A stretch of 64,000 bases of DNA, taken from positions 310,001 to 374,000 of the forward strand of contig NZ_JAMGSI010000001.1 of assembly GCF_023516715.1 (NCBI RefSeq). Direction: 5' to 3'. Shown one piece after another: positions 50,856 through 59,756 of the stretch. Made by a program: the position numbers and the translations under genes. The DNA comes from Akkermansia massiliensis (GTDB taxonomy: Bacteria > Verrucomicrobiota > Verrucomicrobiia > Verrucomicrobiales > Akkermansiaceae). The notes under the pieces were generated by a model. That model was given only the letters and a program-made list of their open reading frames with translations, searched no databases and was not told where the DNA came from. Every line of letters begins with the position of its first letter. The first letter of the stretch is position 1.

Positions 50856-51542
50856 CTATCTCTCCTTCTCCTCTTCCTGGGAATGAAGGAATTGCAGCTC
50901 TTTCTTCAAGGCGCTTCCTACGCGGTGCTTCGCCAGATAAACCTGGGCAATCGTGACGCCGAGCTGTCTGCGGACCTTCGCCGCATCCCACTCCCGTAGC
51001 ACGTAATAATCAAAAATTTGAAACTGCTTGGGAGACACCTTCGCTTTGACGCGTTCCAGGGCCGCCTGGAGCAGGTTATTCTGCCACTCCCTCTCCCACA
51101 CCTGGTCAAAATTATTCTTCCCTTCGTCCGGAATCTTGTCGATGGGATGTTCCTGGCTCTCCGTGGCGTCCGGGCTCATCAGCATGGCCGTATCCTTCTT
51201 CCGCTTGCGGAACTGGTCGTTGATGCGCCAGCGGGTCATATTCCAGAGCCAGAGCTTGAAGGAACCCTGTTCCGGCTTGTAAATATTCTTCTTGCTCTGC
51301 TTGGCGATGGAAAGAATGGTCTCCTGCACCACGTCCCAGGCTTCGTCCTCCCTCAATCCGGCCTTGAGGGCGACGGAATAAATAAGACGCCAGTACGTCC
51401 GGTAAAACTCATCCCACGTGCGCTGGTCCTCCCAATTCTCCAGGCGCGCAATCAGGCTTTTCCTGGTATGTTCGGCATATTGGGAAAGTGTCTGCTCGTC
51501 AGGCTGGGACTCGTTCTGGGGTTGCAATGAAGGCACATTCAT
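50856..51542 (-). CDS. ECF-like RNA polymerase sigma factor
   Basis: 228 residues. Region 2 is visible: TWDEFYRTYWRLIYSVALKAGL, DEAWDVVQETILSIAKQ, then LWLWNMTRWRINDQFRKRKK. The region 4 helix-turn-helix is VKAKVSPKQFQIFDYYVLRE followed by VRRQLGVTIAQVYLAKHRV. It has a region 2-4 linker, as in ECF sigma factors, and resembles the planctomycete/verrucomicrobial ECF groups. No anti-sigma gene is adjacent; the neighbour is a PP2C phosphatase, hinting at partner-switch control. Confidence 0.88.
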   Translation of the reverse strand: MNVPSLQPQNESQPDEQTLSQYAEHTRKSLIARLENWEDQRTWDEFYRTYWRLIYSVALKAGLREDEAWDVVQETILSIAKQSKKNIYKPEQGSFKLWLWNMTRWRINDQFRKRKKDTAMLMSPDATESQEHPIDKIPDEGKNNFDQVWEREWQNNLLQAALERVKAKVSPKQFQIFDYYVLREWDAAKVRRQLGVTIAQVYLAKHRVGSALKKELQFLHSQEEEKER

Positions 51543-51665
51543 GGTTTATCATGAATTACGGATGAAAGTGAAGTGAAAGCCGAGTAATAAGCCGGAAAAT
51601 TTTGTGCGGCTCGGCCTGTTCATTCACTACGTCCTTCATGGAGAAAATCTTTCAAGGGAACGGAC

Positions 51666-52679
51666 ATGATCAGGAAAACGTCAAAACGCAGGGGAACCTC
51701 CGTCATCGCGGCCCTGGTTGTGCTGTGCGCGGTGCTGGGGTACGGCTTGATGGAATGGAAGCCGCTGACGGATACGCCGCAGGCGGTGCCTGCCTCCCGG
51801 GAGGCGCCCGGGAAGGGAAGGGTTCCGGAGAAAATCTCTATACCGGAAAAGGGAGAACCTGTCAGGTTATTCACAATAAATGCTGGCAACTACTTTGTAC
51901 CGGAAGATCCGCGCAGGAGCAACTTCCAGGTAAAATACAAGCCCGTCGAAGCACGGGAGGCCGTGGCCGAACTCATCCGTCAATCCGGTGCAGAAATAGT
52001 AGGATTGTCAGAAATGGGTGGGGAAGCCGCCGTGCGCGACCTGCAAATGCGGTTGAAAAGAAAAGGAGTTCAGTTACCGCATAAGGTCCTGGTCATGCGG
52101 AACGGAGAAGACCGGGGATTGGCCCTTCTCTCCAAATATCCCATTGTGGACAACCGTTCCGTGACGGACATGCCTGTATCCGGAGAAACGAAGAGGAAAA
52201 AAATGATGCTGCGGGGCATTCTGGACGCCACGGTGAAAACGCCGGATGGCCGCCTCTTCCGCCTGATGGGCATTCATTTGAAGTCCCGCCTCAGCCGTGA
52301 CGGCTCCGCGGAAGACACGCGGCGAAGGGAAGCGTATGCCCTGCGGGACTACCTGAATGAAGCCATCGCCTCCCAGGACGGCATGCCGTTGCTTTTGTAC
52401 GGAGACTTCAATGACGGTCCGGCGGACAGCGCCTTGCAGGTCATCCAGGGGCCGGCTAAAACGGAATACCGCCTGAACCGCCTGAAACCCAGGGATTCCC
52501 GCGGGGAAACCTGGACCATCTACTACGAAGACGGAGACACCTACCACTCCTTTGACCATCTTTTCCTGAACAATACTCTGAAAAAGCGCCTCGGCCGCAA
52601 GCCTCCCATGGGAATCCTTGACTCTCCCCTCTCCCGCCAGGCCAGCGACCATCGTGGCATTTGGGTGGAATTGAGGTAG
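51666..52679 (+). CDS. Membrane-anchored endonuclease/exonuclease/phosphatase-family protein
   Basis: 337 residues with one N-terminal membrane helix (~12-30). The EEP fold follows: Asn in LFTINAGNYF, metal Glu in IVGLSEMGGEAA, LMGIHLKSRLSRD, the GDFND motif (LLYGDFNDGPADS), and the final catalytic Ser-Asp-His (QASDHRGIWVEL). All residues of a Mg-dependent phosphodiesterase are present, so it should be active, probably outside the cytoplasm. The substrate (nucleic acid, lipid or sugar phosphate) is unknown. The AT-rich islet starts right after its stop. Confidence 0.87.
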   Translation: MIRKTSKRRGTSVIAALVVLCAVLGYGLMEWKPLTDTPQAVPASREAPGKGRVPEKISIPEKGEPVRLFTINAGNYFVPEDPRRSNFQVKYKPVEAREAVAELIRQSGAEIVGLSEMGGEAAVRDLQMRLKRKGVQLPHKVLVMRNGEDRGLALLSKYPIVDNRSVTDMPVSGETKRKKMMLRGILDATVKTPDGRLFRLMGIHLKSRLSRDGSAEDTRRREAYALRDYLNEAIASQDGMPLLLYGDFNDGPADSALQVIQGPAKTEYRLNRLKPRDSRGETWTIYYEDGDTYHSFDHLFLNNTLKKRLGRKPPMGILDSPLSRQASDHRGIWVELR

Positions 52680-52749
52680 GTAAAAATGATTTATTATAAA
52701 AAAGATATGCAATAAATATTTGTTAGTTTTTTCATTTTATGAAATGGAT

Positions 52750-52782
52750 ATTTTTGCAATATGAAAATATCTTTGCAAAAAT
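52750..52782. promoter_or_regulatory. Inverted repeat upstream of the STAND-type ATPase gene
   Basis: Ten-base arms ATTTTTGCAA (52750-52759) and TTGCAAAAAT (52773-52782) are separated by 13 bases in the AT-rich leader about 25 bases before the ATPase start. It could be an operator or recombination site. Confidence 0.5.
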
Positions 52783-52807
52783 CTAAAAAAATAATATCCT
52801 AATAAGG

Positions 52808-55285
52808 ATGAAATTTGTAGTGCTGATTCTTAGCATTGCAACTCTAATAACTGATAACTATTTATTATCGATTATAGATATGCGTAACCAAACAAAAAAG
52901 ACTCTCGCCCTCTGGCTGCACAGATTGGCCTGGTTTTACATATGCGGCGTGATTCCCACCGGTATCATACTCTTAATATTAGAAACTATAAAATTCGATT
53001 TTTGGAGACTATTCGTCGCGGGGCTGGCCATATCGGGTTTGATTCTGAAAATAATTAAATATCCCGTTGTTTTGTCTTCAACAAAATGTTACTGTGATAA
53101 TTTTTTTGTCGACCGTGAAGATGAACGCTGTACGCTTATGCAATTCATCAACGATAGCAGCGAACGACGCAGAATTTTTTATGTTACCGGCAGGAAAGGA
53201 ATAGGAAAAACACTATTACTTCTTCGCCTTGTCAATGACTTGGCAGAGAAAAAAATATGCACAACAGTGTACTACGTGGAAATAGAAGGCAAAGATTCTT
53301 CTATATTACATAAGTGTCTTGAAATGATAGGGATTCCATCCGACGAAAAAATAGGAACAGCAGAATCCCTGGCTGCATTTCTTGATCAAGCATCTCGTTA
53401 CCCCAAAATCGTATTTATCCTAGATGGTATTGATAGAAACAGGAAAAGAGATGCTGACAAGTTTGCTGAAATACTGACAAATTCATCCAAAAACATCTCT
53501 ATCATTATTGGAATTACAATAGAATCACTAGTATACAGCCAAACTATCACGTTATATGGAAATTTGAAACCAGATATATTTGGGTGCCTCCATTTGCATG
53601 AGTTGGAAAAAGTTTACAACATTTCAATAACTGATCCTGAAAAGATTCTTCGTTTGTCAAGCGGCATTCCAACCTATGTACGCATATTAATAGATTTGGA
53701 ACATCAAAATAGGGCTCTAAATCTTTCTAATATTGAAACTATTGATGAAATAATATGGCAGCAATACTCTTTTTTCAGTAATGAGTCAAAAAAGATCGTG
53801 ATGTTAATGGCTTACTTAAAGCTTATGGGAGTTGACTCGCTTCCTGAACGGAAAATATACGATATAATCCCTGATAGCACACCTCACCATGTATGTGCAG
53901 TCCTCGATTCTTCATTGATATATCGAGAAAATGATACAAGAGATGGAAATATACGGATGAATGATTTGGTAGCAGAATCCTGTCGTAAATGCTGCAACAA
54001 AAATCAAGCTGTGGAAATGATTAAAAATTCGCATGAACATCTGGAAAATATTTTTGATGGCACATTGAATGTTTCTTTATTGATGTTAAGCGACACTCAT
54101 TTTTCAGAAGAAACTGGTCGCGAAATTCTAAAAAATCTTTTGGACGGCAAACAGTATTTATTTCTCGAACGTCTGTGGCAATATGAGCAAATCGGTTATC
54201 TCAATTCGTCACTTAAAGAAAGCCATTCGAATAATCAATATTTTAATTACTGTTATTTAAACTCCTTGTTGCAACTGGGACAATACCGAAGGGCATACTC
54301 GGAATTAGCTCGTTTGGAGGAAATAGATTCTGCTCTGCCAACTTTGAGACCCACAGAAAATATGAATGCAGAAGATTTTGATATGCTATTTCTCATTATC
54401 GATTTGCATCATCTAAGCAATCGGTTTTCTTTTGCCATAAGCGAAATCGACGCTTTTCTGCAACATCTCCCCAAGGTTTTCAAGAACCAAATACAAGAGG
54501 CCAAGCTTTTATATTTAAAGGCTCACATATTAAAGCATCAGGGAAGCGACTTGCTTTTGGCTGATAATATTCTTAGAGGCTTGGATAAGAACACTAATAT
54601 ACAAAACCTTGAGTTGCAAATGAAAATTCTCTACTCGCGTATCGCTATCTATCTATTCTGGGATACGTCATTCGATTACGAGGCATCATTTAACAGGATA
54701 GACACGCTTGCCAAAGAGATTGGAGAATCTCCCGTCATAATGCATGCGCAACGGCATCGGGCAATTTACACACTGAAGAAACTTCAAGACATAGAATCTG
54801 CTCTTACTATTGTAGATAATGCTTTGCGCAGTCTGGAAAAAACTCAGTACAGAATTATTTATGATTTCTACTTTGAAAAAGCTGAACTTTTACGAATAAA
54901 AACTTATGCCGCAGAAAACCAGAATCGAAAAGTAAAAAATGAAATTCTTTCCCTTTATAATCAGGCTATTGCATTTGCTGATGAAAACGGTGATCTCAAC
55001 CTGCGAACAATGTCCCAGCTAGGTAAAATTTTAACATTACACCAGTTCCATGACATCATCCAGAGTGAACAATTAAATGAAGTACAAAAAATAATGACTG
55101 ATTTATCCGATGAAGCTCACAACCACGTACTATCAATAAACTATGCTTGTGCATGTTATGTCGAGAATCTGCTTCGAGGCGGGGAAATTGATCAAAATCA
55201 AACTAGATATTGGGAAAAAATGCAATATGCCGACTTGGCGCACGCCGCTCAACATGGCGGACCAGTTAAATTAACCGTCATGTAA
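52808..55285 (+). CDS. Membrane-anchored STAND-type ATPase with TPR-like C-terminus
   Basis: 825 residues, AT-rich. Hydrophobic segments near residues 4-20, 40-60 and 67-87 anchor the N-terminus. The ATPase domain has Walker A GRKGIGKT (128-135), Walker B IVFILDGID (201-209) and a Gly-x-Pro sensor-like motif in LSSGIPTYVRIL (~284-295), as in STAND NTPases. From ~430 the protein is all-helical with TPR-like repeats (NYCYLNSLLQLGQYRRAYSE, RAIYTLKKLQDIESALTI). STAND proteins are signal-sensing switches in immunity and regulation. The 3' end overlaps the convergent SHMT-like gene by 15 bases. No effector domain is recognised. Confidence 0.75.
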   Translation: MKFVVLILSIATLITDNYLLSIIDMRNQTKKTLALWLHRLAWFYICGVIPTGIILLILETIKFDFWRLFVAGLAISGLILKIIKYPVVLSSTKCYCDNFFVDREDERCTLMQFINDSSERRRIFYVTGRKGIGKTLLLLRLVNDLAEKKICTTVYYVEIEGKDSSILHKCLEMIGIPSDEKIGTAESLAAFLDQASRYPKIVFILDGIDRNRKRDADKFAEILTNSSKNISIIIGITIESLVYSQTITLYGNLKPDIFGCLHLHELEKVYNISITDPEKILRLSSGIPTYVRILIDLEHQNRALNLSNIETIDEIIWQQYSFFSNESKKIVMLMAYLKLMGVDSLPERKIYDIIPDSTPHHVCAVLDSSLIYRENDTRDGNIRMNDLVAESCRKCCNKNQAVEMIKNSHEHLENIFDGTLNVSLLMLSDTHFSEETGREILKNLLDGKQYLFLERLWQYEQIGYLNSSLKESHSNNQYFNYCYLNSLLQLGQYRRAYSELARLEEIDSALPTLRPTENMNAEDFDMLFLIIDLHHLSNRFSFAISEIDAFLQHLPKVFKNQIQEAKLLYLKAHILKHQGSDLLLADNILRGLDKNTNIQNLELQMKILYSRIAIYLFWDTSFDYEASFNRIDTLAKEIGESPVIMHAQRHRAIYTLKKLQDIESALTIVDNALRSLEKTQYRIIYDFYFEKAELLRIKTYAAENQNRKVKNEILSLYNQAIAFADENGDLNLRTMSQLGKILTLHQFHDIIQSEQLNEVQKIMTDLSDEAHNHVLSINYACACYVENLLRGGEIDQNQTRYWEKMQYADLAHAAQHGGPVKLTVM

Positions 55286-56542
55286 GCAGTTGAAAACATC
55301 ATGATACGTTTGCTCTGAAAAAGTATAATGGACATCTTTCTTTGAACGCAAGATATTAAGTTTTTTCTCTACTTCGTCATAGTTGTATGTATCCTGCGTG
55401 AGCTGATAAAAAACATCAGCAAGTTGCTCAAATTCATTTTCCTCCCAACCATGACGTGTAATTTGCTGAACTCCTATTCGTATTCCTGAATCGCGATAGA
55501 GCTTTTTATACCTTCCGTTTAAACTTATCCCATGTGATTGGCTTCTGTGAAGAAATCTCATTATCTCATTTTCTTTCATGGATATAAATATTTGATGAGT
55601 GTCTGTATACAAATCATTGCGAGCTCGAATTACTTGCACTCCCCGTTTCTCAAGATAACGCCCTAGTTTGTTGGCATTGTCTATAATTTGCTTACTATAT
55701 TGTTCACCAAACATTTCCATCTCGATAAGAACAAGAATGAGACTAAGAATTTGATGAAATTGCACATTTCGTAGATAATCAGGATTAATCTTTGTATCAA
55801 TGAGATTCATCAGTTTCTGATTATTCGTCATGATTAATCCGCTAGTCGGCCCGGGAAGCGTTTTGTGAGTTGCGCCCATTAAAACAAATGGAACTTCATT
55901 GCTGAAAAAATGGAAAGGATTGGAATTGGATTTGCTAGCTATTAAACCTAAAGTTTGAGTTGCATCGTAAATAATTATAAAATCTTCTGATACTTCCAGA
56001 TTTTGCAAAGATGGTTGAAACAAGATGTCAGATGGACATATAAGCATACCGTCAATTTTTACCTTTTGACGTAATGCTTTAATTTTTTCATAGTCAAAGT
56101 CCATTATCTCATAATCAAACGGCGCATATATAAATTTTATACCGAGCCGGTGGCATATAAGAGGCATGGAACCATGACCTCCACTATCTTCCGATGATAT
56201 AAGCAAAGTGCTACCCGGTTGAAAGAGACTCATCAGGAGGATCATAACGGCATTGACACCTGATAATGTCCTTGCATCTGAATAATTACTTTGGAATAAT
56301 TCAAAACATTGTCGATTGAGGAGACTGTAGAACTTAAATAAATGTTCCGCTTCCATGAAATTATGTTTGGTCTCCAGACTGATAATTCCTCCCATAATGT
56401 ATTTCTCCTGAATAAAGGAATCTAACGGAATTTTTCCGAACGGCGATATGGCGTTTTCCGCTGCACACAAAGGTAGAAGGCGCTTTTCTTCATACTGTAG
56501 TTCCTGACAAATTTCCTGAAACTCTTCTAAGTGACCATTCAT
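55271..56542 (-). CDS. SHMT-like PLP-dependent enzyme, divergent
   Basis: 423 residues, AT-rich, of the serine hydroxymethyltransferase/fold I group. The N-terminal AAENAIS parallels SHMT SENxxS, with Ser changed to Ala. QEKYIMGG parallels KYAEG. The PLP-phosphate loop is SEDSGGHGSMP, the ring Asp is Asp193 in YDATQTLGLIAS (the SHMT His is Gln), and the Schiff-base Lys is Lys227 in GATHKTLPGPTSG. Divergence at these positions suggests it is not the housekeeping GlyA and may act in a transaldolase or secondary-metabolism reaction. It follows the recombinase gene (37-base gap, same strand) and converges on the STAND gene. Confidence 0.8.
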   Translation of the reverse strand: MNGHLEEFQEICQELQYEEKRLLPLCAAENAISPFGKIPLDSFIQEKYIMGGIISLETKHNFMEAEHLFKFYSLLNRQCFELFQSNYSDARTLSGVNAVMILLMSLFQPGSTLLISSEDSGGHGSMPLICHRLGIKFIYAPFDYEIMDFDYEKIKALRQKVKIDGMLICPSDILFQPSLQNLEVSEDFIIIYDATQTLGLIASKSNSNPFHFFSNEVPFVLMGATHKTLPGPTSGLIMTNNQKLMNLIDTKINPDYLRNVQFHQILSLILVLIEMEMFGEQYSKQIIDNANKLGRYLEKRGVQVIRARNDLYTDTHQIFISMKENEIMRFLHRSQSHGISLNGRYKKLYRDSGIRIGVQQITRHGWEENEFEQLADVFYQLTQDTYNYDEVEKKLNILRSKKDVHYTFSEQTYHDVFNCLHDG

Positions 56543-56579
56543 TTGTTATGTTCTTTCGATAATAAATAGTTATCACTCT

Positions 56580-57548
56580 TTATTGTAGAATTATCTGCAC
56601 ATTTTTTCTTGGGTGAAAATTCTGAAGGATGACTCTTTGTTTGGTGGTGCTGACGTGGGTGTATATCTGAGTAGTGGCGAGGGAGCTGTGGCCGAGGATG
56701 GTTTGGATGTATTTTATGTCTACGCCTTCTTCCAGAAGGAGGGTGGCGAAGGTGTGGCGGAATGTGTGAGGGGTGACGGGTTTGTGGATGCCGGATCTCA
56801 GGGCCAGTTTTTTGATCATGATTCTTACTGACTGGGAAGAGAGGTTGCGACCTAGGTGGTTGATGAAGAAGAACGTGTTCTGACGGGAAGAAGGCAGACA
56901 GAAGCGCTGGTATTCGTGCAGGGCTTCCAGAATGGCGTCCTGGCATATTTGGATGACGCGTTCCTTTCTCCCTTTGCCATAGACTTTGATGAAGCCGTTA
57001 TGGAGGTTTACGGACGCAAGGCGCAGAGCGCATAGTTCGGATACCCTGATGCCCGTGCCGAACAGGAGTTCCACCACGGCAATGTTGCGGACGATTTCCT
57101 GATAACGATACCCTGTTTTGCTTGAACAGGCGTTTTTCTCCCGGTACAGGGTGGTTAGGATGGAGGCCACTTCCATGGAGTCCATGACGGGAGGGAGCAG
57201 GAAGGGAACCTTGATGTTGATTTTAAGCTTCCGCATGGGGTTGATGAAGTCATCGTCTTCCATTTCAATGAAGTTCAGCATGGCTTTGAGCGTAGCCATT
57301 TTTCTTTTCATGGTTCTGGGCTGAAATCCCGACAATGATTTAACGTATTGCTTCAAATCTTCTGCGGAAATAGCGGGCAAATGGCAGATGCTCCTTTGAT
57401 TTATCATGAAGTCGGCAAATTGCCCCAAGTCGGTTGCATAGGCTTTCAAGGTCTTTTCACTAAGGTTTTTTTCATATTGGGAATGAAACAGGAATCGTTC
57501 GATGGTTTTTTCCAATAGGGATGAGTGTAATGTTGATGTATTTGGCAT
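56580..57548 (-). CDS. Tyrosine recombinase/integrase
   Basis: DNA strand-exchange enzyme of the XerC/D-lambda integrase family, 322 residues from the start at 57548. The N-terminal SAM-like domain (~15-110, LSEKTLKAYATDLGQFADFM) precedes the catalytic domain: Arg in LFGTGIRVSELCALRLA, Lys in VYGKGRKERVI, His-x-x-Arg in TPHTFRHTFATLLLEEG, His in LGHSSLATTQIYTH, with the Tyr nucleophile in the latter. Base composition is close to the host, unlike its two AT-rich neighbours. It is not an obvious housekeeping XerC/D and may have brought the islet. Confidence 0.9.
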   Translation of the reverse strand: MPNTSTLHSSLLEKTIERFLFHSQYEKNLSEKTLKAYATDLGQFADFMINQRSICHLPAISAEDLKQYVKSLSGFQPRTMKRKMATLKAMLNFIEMEDDDFINPMRKLKINIKVPFLLPPVMDSMEVASILTTLYREKNACSSKTGYRYQEIVRNIAVVELLFGTGIRVSELCALRLASVNLHNGFIKVYGKGRKERVIQICQDAILEALHEYQRFCLPSSRQNTFFFINHLGRNLSSQSVRIMIKKLALRSGIHKPVTPHTFRHTFATLLLEEGVDIKYIQTILGHSSLATTQIYTHVSTTKQRVILQNFHPRKNVQIILQ

Positions 57549-58190
57549 GGCGGAACGGAATAATAAGAGTGTCCCATGGGTGCAAGGTCCTTTTTGTGCC
57601 TCTGTCACTAGGAATGCCGGGAGCATGGAATCTTCTGTGGTGCAGGAGTATCGTCCGGCATGGAGGGAACGGGGCCCGGGATGAAGGGGAAGAGTGACGG
57701 TCCTCTATTCTTATTATAAGAATGAAGTTCCTTTTCCGGAGAATGATGGAATGCTAGTTCCATTCCATGCGCTTTCGGAATTGTTCCTTTGTACATTAAC
57801 CGGAAATTTCGTTCTCCAACGAGTAAAGGGGTCGATAGGCTTTCAGGCCCGGAGAAAGGATGAACCGTTTAAACTGCTTGGATCATTATGGGGCATTGCA
57901 TGCCCTCGGATGCAGGAGGAGTGGTCGGGAACTCTGGAAAAGTGGCATTCCAGAGGCGTTTCAAGAGCTTTTTCCTCCCTATGCTTCTTGAAATGTGTGG
58001 ATTGAATCAGTCGGAAGTTCCGTTCTTCCGGATGGTTCATGGCGCCGGGGATGATCCGGGGGTGAAACCCCGCCGGATTTTTATTCGGACCGGAACATAT
58101 CAGGCATTCCCGTTTCTCAAAAAATGATTGCCGTGCCCGTGTGAAACGGGTAGCATGCCAAAAATCGTTGTTCAATCCTGCATCATCTGT
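57549..58190. other. Intergenic region, no supported gene
   Basis: About 640 bases between the divergent recombinase and the first pseudopilin gene. Open frames here have no signal peptide, domain or start-site support. An attachment site or promoters may lie here, but no direct repeat with the 52.7-kb end was found by eye. Confidence 0.5.
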
Positions 58191-58898
58191 ATGAGATATT
58201 TTTCCAAGCATTCCGGAACGGCTTCGCACTGTTCCTCGTCAGGGAGCAAGGGGTTTACCCTGGTGGAACTGATTGTCGTCATCACCATTATGGTTGCCAT
58301 GATGGCCTTGGCCGCCAGCATGTTAAGAGGCGGGGGCAGGGGGCAGGGCCTCCAGTCCGCCGTGGAGATGGTGGACGGCATGGTGCAGGAAGCCCGCCTG
58401 GACGCCATGGGCAAGGGAACGTGGAGCCGCCTGATTATCGTGAGCACTCCTGAGGACGAAGCCCGCAACATGCGCACGCTGGGCGTGATGTCCAAAAATA
58501 CGCGCACCGGAAAGTGGCATCTGGTCAACCGTTTGCAGACTCTTCCCGCCGGGTTTTACATCAGCCCCACCTACAGCACCCTGCTGGAAGGCTCCAAGAA
58601 GACCAAGGGCAAGTCCGCAGCCCGTAGCTTTGCCAGCCGTGACGGGCAGGATACCGTCAATCTTCCGGGCAACCGGATGACGGATATTTATTTCATTGAG
58701 TTTGACGAGGAAGGCCGCATGTCCCAGCCGAACGCCCCCACCCGCCTGGTGGTGGTTTCCGGTTCCGCCGGAAACGGCAAGGAGGAGAAACCGACTCCGA
58801 TGGTGGACGGCAAGCCGGGCCTGGCAGGCGGCATCGTGATTTATCCCAAAGGCAATATCAGCCGGCTGAGGACGACGGAGCAGGTGATTCCCAACTAA
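58191..58898 (+). CDS. Type IV pilin-like protein (Verru_Chthon cassette D-like)
   Basis: About 235 residues if started at ATG 58191; an ATG at 58155 is also possible. The prepilin site is Gly then Phe-Thr-Leu-Val-Glu (SKGFTLVELIVV), with the conserved Glu at +5 and a hydrophobic helix after it. The C-terminal globular part is beta-rich (FYISPTYSTLLEG, DIYFIEFDEEGRM). It is the first of three tandem pseudopilin genes. The order and sizes resemble the Verru_Chthon cassette proteins D, B and C; this naming is inferred. Confidence 0.75.
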   Translation: MRYFSKHSGTASHCSSSGSKGFTLVELIVVITIMVAMMALAASMLRGGGRGQGLQSAVEMVDGMVQEARLDAMGKGTWSRLIIVSTPEDEARNMRTLGVMSKNTRTGKWHLVNRLQTLPAGFYISPTYSTLLEGSKKTKGKSAARSFASRDGQDTVNLPGNRMTDIYFIEFDEEGRMSQPNAPTRLVVVSGSAGNGKEEKPTPMVDGKPGLAGGIVIYPKGNISRLRTTEQVIPN

Positions 58899-58925
58899 TT
58901 CATATTTTACCGGATTTCCCATTTT

Positions 58926-59726
58926 ATGTTGACCAAGTGTATGAAACAGTCTCGTGCCAAGGGGTTCACCCTGACGGAAGTGGTGCTTGCGATCGGCGTG
59001 GTTGCCGTGCTGATCGTGGTGTTCATGGCCATGTTCATTCCAGCCAGAAGGACGGTTCAGTCCGCTCTGACCATCCGCGAAGCGGACCGCATCGTCCACG
59101 CCCTGACGGCGGAACTTGGAGAGCTTCGCAATTCCGAGCGTGCCGCTCCCAATGCCAGAAAGTCTTCCACCACCAGATATATTTCCGCTTTTGACAAGGC
59201 GTTTTACTGGATGCAGTTTACGTCCAAACCCGCTACGACCATTCTTGTTTACAATTACAGGGCGGATCTGACCAAGGGCGCCCGCAAGGACGGCACACCT
59301 CAGCCCTGGCTGGAGGAAGGTGGGAGCATCCCCGGGCAGAATACGGCGGTGGTGACGGGAGTTTGCCTAGCGAACAACAAGGACCGCTGGGATGATTTCA
59401 AGGCGCTTGTCGGCCCCGTCTTCGCCGTGCGCATGACCCAGCTGGTGGTGGAGCGCATGGATTCCAACGCTTACGGGTACAAGCTGGCTCCCAAGTACGG
59501 GACGATTTACAATCCCTACAACCGCGGCAAGGTGATTACGGAGCCTTCCCTGTACGTTTATACGCCGGAGAAGGGCGGCGGCCTGAATTTGCCGTGGGGG
59601 GCGGAAGTCCTGTACCAGGCGGAGTTTTTCCAGCTGTTGAATACGGACCCTGAACGTTTGCAGCACCTGACGTGGGAGAATTTGAAGACTCCCATCTTTA
59701 CGCGCAATCTCGCTTTCCGCCGCTAA
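58926..59726 (+). CDS. Type IV pilin-like protein (Verru_Chthon cassette B-like)
   Basis: 266 residues. Prepilin motif AKGFTLTEVVLAIGVV (Glu +5), then a soluble domain with repeated Tyr/Asn-rich segments (YGYKLAPKYGTIYNPYNR). The middle gene of the trio, 27 bases after the first and 30 before the third. Confidence 0.8.
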   Translation: MLTKCMKQSRAKGFTLTEVVLAIGVVAVLIVVFMAMFIPARRTVQSALTIREADRIVHALTAELGELRNSERAAPNARKSSTTRYISAFDKAFYWMQFTSKPATTILVYNYRADLTKGARKDGTPQPWLEEGGSIPGQNTAVVTGVCLANNKDRWDDFKALVGPVFAVRMTQLVVERMDSNAYGYKLAPKYGTIYNPYNRGKVITEPSLYVYTPEKGGGLNLPWGAEVLYQAEFFQLLNTDPERLQHLTWENLKTPIFTRNLAFRR

Positions 59727-59756
59727 CGGGCATTATCTGAAGACCTCTGAAAAATC

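Noticed and set aside
56558-56574. A short GATAA...TTATC inverted repeat before the SHMT-like gene
   Set aside because: Five-base arms in AT-rich DNA are expected by chance; not enough to call an operator.
57694-58005. A 103-codon plus-strand frame upstream of the pseudopilins
   Set aside because: No motif, and the sequence looks noncoding; no start-site support.
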